From: Onthophagus taurus
Taxonomy: Eukaryota > Arthropoda > Insecta > Coleoptera > Scarabaeidae
Reading direction: 5' to 3'
Length of the DNA stretch: 64,000 bases
NCBI RefSeq assembly: GCF_036711975.1
Contig: NC_091976.1
Span: 4,464,001-4,528,000, forward strand
In this document: in pieces, positions 18,437 to 30,021 of the stretch
Layout: each line of letters starts with the position of its first letter
Numbering within the stretch: position 1 is the stretch's first letter
Translations under genes and position numbers: made by a program
The notes under the pieces: generated by a model
What the model saw: only the letters and a program-made list of their open reading frames with translations
Databases searched by the model: none
What the model was told of the DNA's origin: nothing

Positions 18437-20220
18437 GTTCCAACAACTTCACTTTTAAGAGCTATGTAGAAATACAGTTTATTTGGTGGAACATAGTTCT
18501 TTACCAACTGCATAACATCTTTTTGTTTAGCCTTTTTCAATGGCAATGCATGATCATACAGCCGTTTCTGAGGCAGAATGGATAGCTGGACTTGAGCATT
18601 TCGCATTATGGGAAAATAATCAAATATTGGTATTCCCGTTGTAACACTTATTGCAATCGTTTCAATGTGGTCTTTACTGTATTCAAAAACGCGATATTTA
18701 GATATTTTGAATCGTATCTTCTCGGTATTAGTTATTACTTTTTTGAAATGACTTTCATAATGTTGACTGAAGTTAAGTATCATATTTTTATCTGCTTTCA
18801 CAACTTTAAAGTTTTTAGATGCTTGAACAATAGAATCGGCATATTCAGAGGTAGTAAAGACGTAATCTTTCCTTCTATTAAACTTTTCTATAACTCCGAA
18901 ACACCGATCACAGGGTAAGAAGCTGTGTCCTGGCTCAGGAAATCGCTGAACAATCTTCTTAAAATGTGAACACCTCATAAGCATATATAGATAGCGAACT
19001 AAAGTAGAGTTCTTATTTTGTGCGGCTGCGTTATCAGAAAATAAATACAGTATTTTAACTGTGCTTGGTAATATGTTATCTATGTAGTGATTTATAAAAG
19101 ATATGACTTCGTTTGGGGATTTTCTAGCTACAGTTTCGTCATATAAATAAAAGTGAGCCATTCCTGTTTTCGCTGAGTGTATACAAAAATTATATGCCCA
19201 AAGTTGACGTTTATAGAATGCTTCACCTGCTGGAATTTTGGGCAATGACATATTCTGCTGATAATCAAATGTTAATACCTCGCACTCTTCATTAGAAACA
19301 GCAAGTTGACTCTTCTCTTTTAAATCAACAATAAAAGTGTCGGCCTTGGTTTGGTGGAGACTCTTCTCTATCTGTATTTGTTGAGTGTCATCGCTATCCA
19401 AAGTCTTATCTTTTAATTTGTTATCCAGCATGTCGCACTTCTTGCATGTGTCTGAGCGAGGTGATCCAAAACTGTATTTAAAATTTTGCTTAAAGAATAA
19501 TAAAAATCAAATGATACTACAGGCTTAGCAGATGCTTCCAGACCAGGCTCATGCTTTTTCAAATATAAATCGTACATCCTTTTAATGTTCAACTCTGGAG
19601 ATAGATAATAACGAGAGCTTTTATTTCTGCTGTAGTGTGACTCGCGACGTGGAAAACTTCTAATATGAGAATCAACTTTGGAAACCCATTCACTTGGAAT
19701 ACGATTTGGTCTATTTTGATGTTTCCCACGCTTAGACTTAGCTGGTATAGTTACATTAGGGTCTCGATACTCTGTAGCAATATTGTCTACACGCTTTTTG
19801 GATATTCCATGGATAGATGCCATTTCTGCGAACTTGTATATTTCTATTTCCTAATTTAATATAATACTTGTGTGAACAGCTCAGTTTATTCCTCGTACCA
19901 CTTTTAGATCTTTCCCTTACAACATTCTCAGTTTTAATTAAACCACCTAAGTATACGTTTTGCACATAGGCTTCTTCCAATTTATTAAAATTTTCCAATA
20001 TTAATTTCCTATCTCCTTCATTAATTTGAACAAAACACTTATACTTACTTACACTTACACTTCTTGCAACAACAATTCGGTCCAGTTTTTCTTTCGCCTA
20101 TTTCACGGCCTTTATAGTTTAAATAGCCTTTTCCAGTAGCAATAGACTTCCGAACTACATTCCGTTTCCATTCTGAAGGATTCGCTTTTACTGCAAGGTC
20201 CTCAATTTCAATTAGCTTTA
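18437..20220 (-). pseudogene. DUF7869-type transposon protein, inserted in A3
   Basis: Minus-strand pieces read in order: an N-terminal Cys-rich exon (NCCCKKCK, about 20070-20220), CFVQINEGDRK..LILENF..YVQNVYL, then HIRSFPRRESHYSRN..YYLSPELNIKRMYDLYL, FGSPRSDTCKKCD, and DYQQN..P.IP.GEAFYKRQLWAYNFCIH..YLFSDNAAAQNKN..RFPEPGHSFLPCDR. This is the layout of a widespread arthropod family annotated DUF7869, likely a transposon nuclease. Two frame changes (near 19430 and 19800) break it. It replaced A3 sequence between OB-like 2 and the CxxC gene; no terminal repeats are evident. Confidence 0.6.
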
Positions 20221-20247
20221 TAGACTATATATTAATTTCTAATTTAC

Positions 20248-20528
20248 CTGAAAATTTCAACATTTCTAAAGATCGCGCATTGTAACTTATGATTGAGGTT
20301 ATTATTAAACACATCCATCCTAATACACCTCACGTCTACATCATCGGAACATTTTTTATGCGTCCCCAACTCATTCCAATTGTCCTCGAACCAGGTGTTC
20401 CATAACTCTAACACTAACTTCCACAGATAGTATTCTCTAAGTGTTAGCACATTTACAAGTTTCGATAAGTTTAAATTAATTTTCGTTTGAGCTAACTCTT
20501 TCAATGAAGGTGCGTTGAATAAAGCCAT
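20248..20528 (-). CDS. TIR CxxC gene exon 1 (A3)
   Basis: From ATG 20528, MALFNAPSLKELAQTKINLNLSK... to the conserved TTTCAG|GTAAAT donor. It diverges from A1/A2 by about 20% in protein. Exon 2 has been lost with the DUF7869 insertion. Confidence 0.55.
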
Positions 20529-20865
20529 TAAAGCCCAACGTAAAGTTGGAAATTCGTAATCTTTATCTAACCACATTAACCTCATTTAACGACTACCAGA
20601 TTTTTATTATATTTACGTTAAATTATTTTATTTTCAAATACATTTTTTTAATTTACATCAATCTACTTCAATTTGCAACGTCAATAGGGATGATGATGCA
20701 ATAATGAGGGAGCTACTCCCTTACTTCAAGGTTATTTTGCGGTTACCAATTTTGATTTTTAATTGGTGGATTTACAGATGCGCGCGCGCATATTTTTGAC
20801 TTAATCTAATTACTGGACCTGCTTTAATTTCAATGTAGTCCAAGGTAGCCGTTCTTACTGACAGG

Positions 20866-21182
20866 ATGTCTCGTCTAAATCTTTTGGGTTCGTACGTTTT
20901 CCCATTGACGCGTTCGCTTTCTTCGCTACAGATCGACCAACCTTACCCGATTGCGAAAGCTACAAGAATTGCATCGAACAAATGGCCCTCCGTTATTGTT
21001 GAGTTGGAAGATGGTTTTTCAGTATATTTACCGTTGAGAATTTCCGAAGCTATAACTGATGAAGAGTTACGTTCCCTTGAAAGATGTCTTTAGTATATCT
21101 CGGCAAGAGGGATTTTGGGAAACAGAATCCCGCAAACTTAGTCCGATTCGATCAGAAAATGTATGCGATTCCTTCTCCAGTC
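20866..21182 (+). pseudogene. TIR OB-like protein 1 (A3), truncated
   Basis: MSRLNLLGSYVFPL.. is followed by KWPSVIVELEDGF. A one-base loss near 21080 shifts the frame and the gene is cut at about 21182 by a deletion into the terminal array. Confidence 0.65.
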
Positions 21183-21187
21183 GCGAA

Positions 21188-21324
21188 GGGGGATGATGAT
21201 GACACCGGAAGTGACAAGATACCGGAAGTAGGATGACACCGGAAGTGACGTTATCACACCGGAAGTGACGTCATGTGGGATTGGGGGATTCACTTCCGCT
21301 CCAGAACCGGCGTTAACTATCTAC
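21188..21324. promoter_or_regulatory. ETS/CRE array, A3 right end
   Basis: Four CCGGAAGT cores, two followed by TGACGT(T/C)A, then GGGGATT and the terminus at 21324. Confidence 0.6.
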
Positions 21325-22027
21325 GTACGAATTCGAACTTCAAAGGACCGCTCAACCCAACGTTTACCTCGTTGGAAAGGAAGAAGGATAAGTTAAGTAC
21401 GTAAAATGGTTGGGATTCGATTCATCGCATAATTCTTGGGTATCAAATAAATATATATCATAAAATTTCTTTGTATCGTTGTGAGGCTACTGCCCTCCCA
21501 ATTAAAGGCTCCCTACGGGGGTTTAATTTCAGTGAATTAATTGAATTCTATCTTTAATTTTAGAGATTACCAAAATCGATTTTTATATCGAGGAATATTT
21601 TAACTTTTAACTTTTTTATTTATAGGAATACTTTAAAGTTCATATTTAATTAGCTTTTTAGAAATATCAAACAATTGCTTAAATTAAAAAAAAAATTATT
21701 TAAAAATAGTATACGTAAATTATAATAGACTAAATTATCGTTTTATATTTAAATTACGGGCTTATTTTAAAAATAATATACCTAAATTATAATAAACTAA
21801 CTTCTTATTTTCTATTCTGCGTATAAAAATCTATGGATCAGTTCGAAACATGATTCTCTTAAATTTAATTTAAAAATAGACTGTTTCCAGCAAAACGCGT
21901 TCTTATTGATACTTGACATGATGATGACACCGGAAGTGACAAGATACCGGAAGTGACGTCATCACACCGGAAGTGACGGGGAGCAGGGGGAGCACTTCCA
22001 CTCCAGAACTCTCATTAATTATCTACT
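21325..22027. mobile_element. A-type Polinton right-end fragment
   Basis: Begins with the last 45 codons of an integrase (TTCAAAGGACCGC...; chromodomain remnants to 21463, with a small deletion). It continues with decayed inverted-repeat sequence holding no open gene (21464-21900), then an ETS/CRE array at 21919-21980 and the terminus ...TTAATTATCTACT at 22027. Confidence 0.65.
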
Positions 22028-22096
22028 AACTTCCTCTTTCCATTGGTATAAAGATTGTTCATTTTGGATCTGTACGAAGATGTTATCCAAGGTACA

Positions 22097-22947
22097 ATGA
22101 GTGTTGGAAGTGATTTCTTCAATATGAAGGAAGTATTTTCCGTTTTAAATATACCGTTCAGTCATCTAAGTTGTACCAAAAATGTTAAAATCGAGTAGCT
22201 GATGCTTGGGAGGGTGTTGCAGTACAAGTCATGAAAGAGGTTGCAGTTGAAGAAGCCACATATGCCATACAAAATGGTAAAGTGGATCACGATGATGTTC
22301 CATTAATAACTGTTGTGGCCGATGATGCTTGTTGAATCAAGAGATCTTACAAACAAAATTACAACGCGTTGTCAGGTGCTGCAGCTATCGTAGGTGCTCA
22401 ATCAGAAAAAGTTGCTCAATCAGAAGGTTTATTACAAGGCTTTAAAGTTTGAGAAGAAGTATACGACTTGCAGTATGCGACAGTGATTGCTGATGGTGAT
22501 AGCAGCACCATCAGCAAACATAACAGAATATTGGACTCTAGACCGTATACAAATGTAATTGCAGAAAAAATAAAATGCTGCAATCAACTATTACGAAGCT
22601 ATTACAATAAATTAACAGCATTAACTAAAGAAACCACATTTATGTTAAAGTTCCGTAAAATAATTACCAAAAATATACGTTTTCGTTCTGGCGCAAATGG
22701 AACAATAAACCACAGACGAGATAAAAATAAGAAGGAAGATGCTATACATCTTTTAAAAAAGGACATCGACAACTCTTTGTATCATATTTTAGGCCACCAC
22801 GACAACTGCGAAATATACTATTCCACCCCAAAAGAAGAAACAAGCTACATTATGGAAATGAGAACTTTGTGTCCAGAAATGTATTATAGATTACAACAAA
22901 TCATCTCGTCAATTTCAAATCGAAGTAGGAGTCTTTTAGTCAGATAG
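22097..22947 (+). pseudogene. Mutator-like transposase-domain protein, broken
   Basis: In-order fragments include NYNALSGAAAIVGAQ, LQGF, and YATVIADGDSSTISK..LDSRPYTNVIAEKIKC.NQLLR. This is the pattern of the insect family annotated Mutator-like transposase domain (DDE-type D in ADGDS). Stops occur near 22196, 22334 and 22450. The last 159 codons (22468-22947) are open. Confidence 0.55.
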
Positions 22948-23570
22948 AGATCTAAGAGTTTATATTCCTCGCGGCACACCTCATTGTTTTGATTGTTAAT
23001 TAAAAAGTAAAGTTAAAAGTAACATTTCTTTTGAGCGATTATTTGAAGAGATGAGACCTGGAGCGCTTGAACGAGAAGTCAGTCATTTAAGTGCATCCAA
23101 CGTTGTGGAATCGAATAATGAAAGTATGGGTACTTATAACTCATTAAATATCAATTCTGGATATGAGCCAGTTCTATGTAAATATAAAAGATGGGGCATC
23201 AATCTCAAAATATGATACGGAATATTTAAACAAATTATACCAAGATGGACAACAATCTGATAATTCAAGTCAATGTAGCTGTAAAATCTGTGACGATGAT
23301 GAAACGATATGTATAAATCTATCCACATAAATTAACGGATGCACTAATGTGTACTCCGCCAAGATCGCCACTTCCACCAACGTTTTATGACAATCAAAGA
23401 AGAGAAGTAATCCGTGAAATACCAGAAGGTAGCGAAATTGATATAGTATTAACGAATGAAACTGGAGCAAAAACACAATCACGACGTAGCAGTGGAAATA
23501 ATAGTGAATCAAGAAATACTAATGGTCTTAAACGTAAAAGAACAAACTTCAAACTATTGTATAGCATATG
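22948..23570. other. No recognisable gene
   Basis: Only short frames occur, such as 23347-23571 with a PPRSPLPP start and a basic end. Nothing resembles a known domain. It precedes the lineage-B fibre remnant. Confidence 0.3.
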
Positions 23571-23573
23571 AGA

Positions 23574-23875
23574 TACAATGCAAAATAATGCAAACAATAT
23601 TTAACAATGAAACTTATATGAAATATAGGGATAAAATCTTGAAGGAAATTGATAAAGCTAAAGCGGAAATTACTTTAGATTATCGCTCAAACTTCGTTAA
23701 TTTGAAAAATCTCACCGAAACCTCTATAAATAACTCTGCAAACGAAATCATAAACATAAAAAGCAAATTATTGATCATAAAACATACAATGACAAGTCAT
23801 CCGTGACGATAAACAATCTTAGCGCTGAAATTCTAAAGCTTAAAACTAAATTGATGAAAATAAGGTAGAGGTAGA
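23574..23875 (+). pseudogene. Fibre-like coiled-coil remnant (Polinton B)
   Basis: Heptad-rich frame with KILKEIDKAKAEITLDY and LKNLTETSINNSANEIINIKS lies just before an integrase, as the fibre gene does in lineage A. It is shorter and frame-shifted. The assignment rests mainly on position and coiled-coil character. Confidence 0.4.
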
Positions 23876-23962
23876 TAAGGAATTCATATATTTTAACGAT
23901 ACTTTGTTTCATATTGTAAACTCAGTTAAAACATCCAACGAGAATATTCGATAATACCATCA

Positions 23963-24924
23963 ATGGCTAAAGTATCCAAAGCAAAGGAAACCATAGTTGT
24001 AGAACTACATCGTCCGACTAGGCGTATATTTCCTCGACGAAGAACTATACTAAAGGGGATCGATGATGTATGGCAAGCTGATCTTATTGAAATGATTGAG
24101 TTCGCTAAAGTTAATTCCGGAAGTAAATACATTAAGTTGTTATCGATTGTTTTTCAAAATACCTATGGACTCGACCACTAAAAACCAAATCAGCCACGGA
24201 CGTTACTCACGCGTTACGCACAATCTTATCTGAAAACGGACATCGCACGCCTCGCAACCTACAAACGGACAACGGTAAAGAATTCTACAATAATCAATTT
24301 AAAAAATTGATGGAAGAATTTATCATTTACCATTATTCTACGTTCAGCGTTATGAAAGCTTCGATGGCTGAACGCGTTATTAGAACTATAAAACAAAAAT
24401 TGTATAAATTGTTTAGTCTTTACGGAAATCATATATGGCTGCAAACTTTAAAAGATGTAACATTAAAATACAACACAAAACATAGTACCACAAGGTTGGC
24501 ACCAGCTCAAATTAATTCGAAATCCGTTGAAAACGATTTACTTAAAACGGTGTACAACCACATTAAGATTGCTGGTAAAGGAAAATTTAAAATTGGTGAC
24601 ATCGTTCGAATTAGTAAATATAAACATGTTTTTGATAAAGGCTACTTGCCCAACTGGACTACTGAATTATTTAAAAGTGTTAAAGTGCAAATTACAAATG
24701 TAACCTATATATTGGAAGATATCAACGGGCAGCCGATTAAAGGAGCGTTTTATGAATTTGAACTTCAAAAATCTAGACAATCGGATACATATCTTGTTGA
24801 GAAAGTGTTAAAACGTAAAAAGAATATGCTATATGTAAAATGGTTAGGTTTTGATTCAACGCATAACAGTTGGATATCATCTCTCGGTATACATAGCGTG
24901 TCTTATGTTTTACAGTTAGTTTAA
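23963..24924 (+). pseudogene. Polinton integrase, lineage B
   Basis: ATG 23963 gives MAKVSKAKETIVVELHRPTRRIFPRRR..GIDDVWQADLIEM (first Asp). A frameshift near 24150 is followed by TDNGKEF (second Asp, about 24270) and SMAERVIRTIK (Glu). The chromodomain (YLVEKVLKRKKNMLYVKWLGFDSTHNSWI) ends the gene. It is about 75-80% identical to lineage A, so a separate family. A Harbinger sits immediately after the stop. Confidence 0.85.
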
Positions 24925-24937
24925 GGGCGGCCGCACA

Positions 24938-24980
24938 TTTGCTACTTTTTGATCCGATTGTCGGATCAAAAAGTAGCAAA
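24938..24980. repeat. 19-bp hairpin at Harbinger left end
   Basis: TTTGCTACTTTTTGATCCG, a 5-base loop, then its exact complement. The right end carries only one arm (GACAATCGGATCAAAAAGTAGC). The left terminus therefore folds on itself as well as pairing with the right. Confidence 0.7.
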
Positions 24981-25227
24981 TAACTAAAAACTAAATAACT
25001 GTAGTTTTATACGACCATATCGCAAACCTACGATCCGATATCAGGTCGGACGTCCGACTCGGATGCAGGCCTAGTGCATCCTACTAGTCGGTCCGACAAA
25101 AAATCGGAGCAGACTGTCGAAAGGCGCGCTGTGCATAGTTCTCGCATGCTGAGCCGCAAACATACGATTATTTTGTCAGATCTGGCGCGACAGCAGGTGG
25201 GTTGTGACGTGTCTGTGACACACAAAC

Positions 25228-25399
25228 ATGTGCGATACCGAACATCTAATTACTTCGATCGAAAAATATCCGTGTTTGTGGAATGTTAGCCACGAATCTT
25301 ATCATGATCGCGACTTAAAAGATCATGCCTGGGAACAAGTGTGCTTGGAAGTAATTAAGGATTGGGACAGTACAAGTGACGAGGACAAAAAGAAGAAAC
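25228..25399 (+). CDS. MADF-BESS gene exon 1 (Harbinger)
   Basis: From ATG 25228: LITSIEKYPCLWN, HESYHDRDLKDHAWEQVC. This is the first helix pair of a MADF domain. It ends at a consensus donor (AAAC|GTAAGTG). Exons 2 (26420-26579) and 3 (29373-29994) follow. Confidence 0.7.
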
Positions 25400-25451
25400 G
25401 TAAGTGAAACAATATTTATTTATATTATTAGTAAATAATTACTATAGCGAC

Positions 25452-26287
25452 TTAGTTATTTATGCGCCTATATTGCCAAGGTATTTCCCCAGCCTGTGAA
25501 ACAAAGTACTCTGAAAAATTGTCTCGAACATTTCGGCTTTGATTGGTAGATCTGTGTTGTGGACATCTAAATGGATTATCTTCAAAATAATGAGTAAGAG
25601 AATCTTCAACGTTATACCCATCTCTTGCGCGTACAAAATTATGTAGTACGCAAGCTGTTTTTGTGACCAGTACTGCAAAATCTGGTGGAATGGTCATACT
25701 ATTATGAAAGACCCTCCACTTGTTTGAAAGGATTCCAAATGTACACTCTACAAGACGCCGTGCCCGACTCAGCCTATAATTAAAAACTCGACGTTGTTCG
25801 TTCAAATTGTTTCTAGGGTAAGGCCTCAGAAAATTTATATTTAGAGCGAAAGCTTCGTCGCCCAAAAATACATATGGCAGCGATGGATTATCAGTATTCG
25901 GCAATGCTTTTGGAGCAGGCAAATTGAGCTCATTTCTAGCAAGTTTTTTCCCAACGGTCCAGTCGTTAAAGATGTTGCTGTCACTTTCTCGCCCATAGGC
26001 ACCCACATCAATTGCAATAAAACGATAGTCGGCATCAACAACAACCAACAGAACTATAGAAAAATATGTCTTATAGTTATAATAGTTGGAACCACTGTGC
26101 CTAGAATTGTCTACTGCGCCTAGACAATTTGGAAAATTAGCTTTGTTATTAAAATTCTTTGCTATTTCTTCCCATCGTTCTTTTGATATGGTGGTTGCAA
26201 TTCCAACGGTTTTAAAATTCTCCATATTGCTTCACACGTATCATGTACGATGCTAGATACGGTTCTGCTTCCCATTAAAAAATGCAC
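25452..26287 (-). pseudogene. Harbinger DDE transposase, catalytic exon
   Basis: Starts after an acceptor (AAATTAG) near 26288 with GSRTVSSIVHDTCEAIWRIL. A one-base frameshift near 26210 leads to RWEEIAKNFNNKANFPNCLGAVD (first Asp), DVGAYGRESDSNIF, FLGDEAFAL, and RRLVECTFGIL (Glu). The usual GKH..I segment after LGAVD is missing (AVDNSRHSGS), a deletion beside the active site. With the frameshift this makes the transposase non-functional. Its first exon is at 30022-30354. Confidence 0.85.
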
Positions 26288-26419
26288 CTAATTTTACACA
26301 TGAGAGCATTACCTCAACAGTCTACCGTAGTTGAACAAAGCATATCTTTCAATTATAGCTACCTACATAGGTAATATACACGGAGTTCTATAAGTACAAT
26401 AAAAAGTTTTTAATTTCAG

Positions 26420-26579
26420 GTGTCGAGTTAAAAAAAAAATGGAACAACGTACGTGATTGCTACCGGAGAGATATCAATAAAGTGAAACAAACTCCAACAG
26501 GATCGGGTGCTACAAAAGTGAAGAAATATGTTTACACCGATCTTCTAACATTTCTAGCTCCCGTTATGCAGAGTAGATG
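26420..26579 (+). CDS. MADF-BESS gene exon 2 (Harbinger)
   Basis: After the acceptor TAATTTCAG: VELKKKWNNVRDCYRRD..KKYVYTDLLTFL, the second half of the MADF domain. It ends at GATG|GTAAAC. The transposase catalytic exon lies antisense inside the preceding intron. Confidence 0.65.
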
Positions 26580-26672
26580 GTAAACACAATAATAAATATA
26601 CATTTCTACAATATTTTATGAATGCATCATGTATCGATTCAAGTTAAAGTAAATGTTTCATTTTGTTTTTAA

Positions 26673-29367
26673 CCCTAGAACCACAACGTGGCGTCGTATG
26701 CGACCGCAAGAAATTTAAATCTTAACGTGCGCTTGCGCTATATGACGTAGGTGATCACGCGTCTCAGTACCTTTTAGGTTAAGAGTGAAAAGTGTGTAGA
26801 CGAATCAGTTCCAAATTTAAACAATTGTATCTGTGTCAAAAAAATTAGCCGTCGTATACGACGCCACGTTGTTCTTTAAAACATAGAAATTCCAGAGGTA
26901 TGTGCTTCTGTTTGTATTTTGTTTTATTTATTTTTATGCAAATATATACCTTGTAGAGCAAATATGAATGAAAGAAAACGTCCCTTGTCTCAGATAGAGT
27001 TAGAAAGAATAGCACTTGCGATTCAAAATGACGAATTGGAGGACGATGAAGCAGCTGAAAGTGAAGAAAGTGAAACAGAAGATTTTACAACAAATGAAAT
27101 TTTAGAAGACGACGAGTTTGATGCAGCTGAACCACAAAATACTAATGAAGAAAGTAATCAGTGTAATGACGTGAGCGATAATACTGCAGCTTCTTCAAGC
27201 AGTTATGAGACAGAAAATAGGAAAGCGATATATGCGAAGAATGGTCGTAAATGGTATTTGAAAAGTTTTCATGCTAGAAATGCAAGAACTGCCCGGAAGA
27301 ACATTGTACTTCATTTACCCGGTCCAAAAGGTTGTTTGCGCAACTTGAAATGCATACGTAAAATTTGGAATTCATTTTTTACTGACGAGATCCTCGACAT
27401 AATTGTTCAATATACAAACCACCAAATCAATATAAAAAGGACACGTTATAAAACCGCTCAGCGATATATTGGTGAAACAAATGTTGTTGAATTGCGTGCT
27501 TTACTTGGTCTTTTATATCTTAGCGGTGTTATGAAAAGCGCGCATCTTACCCTACATGATTTATTTTCATTAGAGTTAGGACCTCCGGTTTTCAGAGCAA
27601 CAATGTGTAAAAACCGATTTGAATTTCTGATCAATTGTTTGCGGTTTGACAATAAAGCGACAAGGGAAGAAAGGAAAAAACAAGACAAATTCGCTGCTAC
27701 CAGAGAGATATGGGATATTTTTGAGGGATGTTGTAGAAGAAACTACAGCCCCTCAGAATATGTAACTATTGATGAAACTTTACTGGCATTTAGAGGACGA
27801 TGTCCTTTTAAAATGTATATCCCTAGTAAGCCGGATAAATACGGTTTAAAACTTGTGACCATGTGTGATTCAAGAACATTTTATATGTGCTCGGCCAAGC
27901 CTTATATCGGTAAAGAGGTCAGGGAAGGACCGTTTTCCATTCCGACACATTATGTTTTGAACTTGACGAAAGAAATTCAAGGCTCAAACCGAAACTGCAC
28001 AATGGATAATTGGTTTAGTTCATTAGAGGTAGCGGAAAAATTATTAGAACTCAAGCTAACCATGGTGGGAACCTTGAGAAAGAACAAACCAGACATACCA
28101 AAACAGCTTGTGGAAACAAAAGGAAAAGCGGTACAATCGAGTATGTTTGTACATAACGACCAAAGCACTCTGGTTTCGTACGTCCCAAAAAAGAACAAAA
28201 CAGTTATTCTAATATCAACAATGCATACCCAACCAGATATAAATGAACACACCAAAAAGCCAGAAATGATCATGTTTTATAATGAAACAAAAGGTGGCGT
28301 TGATACATTCGACCAGCTATGTCATTCGACGACAGTGTCCAGAAAAACTCGTAGATGGCCACTAAGAATCTTTTATGGAATGATGGACATTGCAGGAATC
28401 AACTCGTATGTCATTTACAAATGGAACGAGGATGCCGATAAACCAGTTCAACGGTCAGCCTTCCTAAAGCAACTGTCTATGTCACTGGTAGAAGAACATC
28501 TTAGAGGCAGGATGAATAATGGACGACTTCCGAGGGAAATAAGAAGTAATATTCGCCAAATATTAAAGTGCGACGAAGAAGAGGTATTGCAAAGGGCTGA
28601 GGGGCCATTAGGTCGTTGTGATTACTGCCCCAGGGCAAAAAACCGTAAAGCGCGAAACAAATGCGAACATTGCAAAAAAAGCGTATGCGCCGAGCACCGC
28701 CTCAGCATTTGTGTAGACTGCAAATAATAAAACTTTTATTTCAAATACCATAGTTTTTTATTTCAGTTTTAGCGTGGTTTCTTTCTTTTTATAAATAAAT
28801 AAAATTCTAGTATTTACTTGAACTAAATATATTTTTCTACTCCCATATTAGTAAGTTACCGATTATGTACTGTTTGGTTACTAACATAAGTAAACGGACA
28901 ATTGTTAACATTATAATGTAATGTAATATTCATTACGTTATAGTTCCGGTTCATTCTGACCAATCAAAATCGAATCGAATTGGTAGACGCTGTTCTGACA
29001 GATACACGCTGTCAAAACGTCGTAATTCTGAAAAAAAATTGAAAATATATATACGATTTTTTTCTTTCGTAGAAATAGTATAGTACATAACTCGAATTGT
29101 AAGCTTATTACATGCACGTAGAATTACTGCACTCGCCGCTACGCGGCACGCGCGCAGCTTTCCTACTCGCATATAATAAGGTCCTTACAGTCCTCATAAT
29201 GTAATATACTATTACAACCTTTCCAGTACTTCATTTGCTTTCCATATGTATAATTATATGGACGTTTTAATCCAAAAAACAAGGTATAAATAGGATTTTA
29301 TTATGGAGTCGTATGCGACGCCAGGTTGTGACTAATGTGATCAAAATTCCACGTTGTGGTTCTAGGG
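26673..29367. mobile_element. Complete piggyBac transposon, 2695 bp
   Basis: Termini CCCTAGAACCACAACGTGG and CCACGTTGTGGTTCTAGGG are exact inverse complements, flanked by TTAA at 26669-26672 and 29368-29371. Subterminal copies of GTCGTATGCGACGCCA-like sequence occur near both ends. 28728-29367 holds no gene. The insertion point is the TTAA of a splice acceptor (TTAAG) of the MADF gene. Confidence 0.95.
26964..28727 (+). CDS. piggyBac transposase, intact
   Basis: A 587-codon frame from ATG 26964 (MNERKRPLSQ); an upstream in-frame ATG at 26919 is less likely. It has an acidic N-terminus, then the DDE_Tnp_1_7 core. Aspartates are in TIDETL (about residue 269), MDNWFSS (about 347) and GGVDTFDQ (about 445), matching the spacing of the known piggyBac catalytic triad. 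The C-terminus is a Cys/His-rich zinc domain (CDYCPRA..CEHCKKSVCAEH). No stops or frameshifts, so it may be active. Confidence 0.95.
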   Translation: MNERKRPLSQIELERIALAIQNDELEDDEAAESEESETEDFTTNEILEDDEFDAAEPQNTNEESNQCNDVSDNTAASSSSYETENRKAIYAKNGRKWYLKSFHARNARTARKNIVLHLPGPKGCLRNLKCIRKIWNSFFTDEILDIIVQYTNHQINIKRTRYKTAQRYIGETNVVELRALLGLLYLSGVMKSAHLTLHDLFSLELGPPVFRATMCKNRFEFLINCLRFDNKATREERKKQDKFAATREIWDIFEGCCRRNYSPSEYVTIDETLLAFRGRCPFKMYIPSKPDKYGLKLVTMCDSRTFYMCSAKPYIGKEVREGPFSIPTHYVLNLTKEIQGSNRNCTMDNWFSSLEVAEKLLELKLTMVGTLRKNKPDIPKQLVETKGKAVQSSMFVHNDQSTLVSYVPKKNKTVILISTMHTQPDINEHTKKPEMIMFYNETKGGVDTFDQLCHSTTVSRKTRRWPLRIFYGMMDIAGINSYVIYKWNEDADKPVQRSAFLKQLSMSLVEEHLRGRMNNGRLPREIRSNIRQILKCDEEEVLQRAEGPLGRCDYCPRAKNRKARNKCEHCKKSVCAEHRLSICVDCK

Positions 29368-29372
29368 TTAAG

Positions 29373-29994
29373 TCACGAGGGGAATTACGACGGCGCAGGC
29401 GAAAGAACTTCAAAAACTGGAACTAGAGAAGAAGAAGATAGTCAAAACCCAATTGTGGAAGACTATATCACGGAAGAAAAAACTACTAATGCGAAAAAGA
29501 AAAAGGTTGCTGAGAAAGATGTGCCAACGCAAATACTAGCTATAATGAAACAGAGAAAAGAACAACCCATACATGATGACGACGATACAAAGTTTTTGTT
29601 AAGTTTCCGAAGTGACATGGAAGCAATGAACAGAACTCAGAAATTGGATTTCAAAATTGGCATGTTACAGCTACTAAACCAAATTAGCGAACCGCCACGA
29701 AATGTTCATTCCTCGCTTTCGTCGCATACCTTCAGTTCACAAAGCCCTCAGATGGTATGCTCTCCAGCTCCCCCGAGTCCTCTACACATGAATCGATATA
29801 ATATTGGCCGTAACACAGAATGTGCCACATATACAGTACTGATGCCACCGAATCCAGAACATAGTACCGTTGGGTCTGCATCTTTGCATCAACCACGATC
29901 ACAACAGCAACCACCACCACGATCATCACAAAATAGTATGTTAGAGTGTGCTGATAATGATCTTATACATGAATATTTGAATTTTCGAAAATAG
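29373..29994 (+). CDS. MADF-BESS gene exon 3 (Harbinger)
   Basis: Begins directly after TTAAG at the right piggyBac border. It encodes an acidic/basic linker and a BESS motif (DDTKFLLSFRSDMEAMN..QKLDFKIGMLQLL), then a Pro/Ser/Gln tail, ending at 29994. With piggyBac present the polypyrimidine tract has been moved 2.7 kb away, so normal splicing is doubtful. Confidence 0.65.
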
Positions 29995-30021
29995 TATGAT
30001 AATAGTATGATAATAAAAATC

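Larger units (their letters stand above)
17972..21324. mobile_element. Short A-type Polinton derivative A3
   Basis: Both ends are A-type: AGTAGATAAATAATGAG... at 17972, and ...AACCGGCGTTAACTATCTAC at 21324. Each is followed inward by the ETS/CRE array. Only inverted-repeat genes remain: OB-like 2 (fragment), the CxxC gene exon 1 and OB-like 1 (fragment). No capsid, ATPase or integrase is left. The flanks do not show a matching 6-bp duplication, so it may be a recombination product. Right of it lies an integrase fragment. Confidence 0.65.

Noticed and set aside
17972-21324. Independent transposition of A3 with a 6-bp duplication
   Set aside because: Left flank (TAGCTC) and right flank (GTACGA) do not match, so a clean insertion cannot be claimed.
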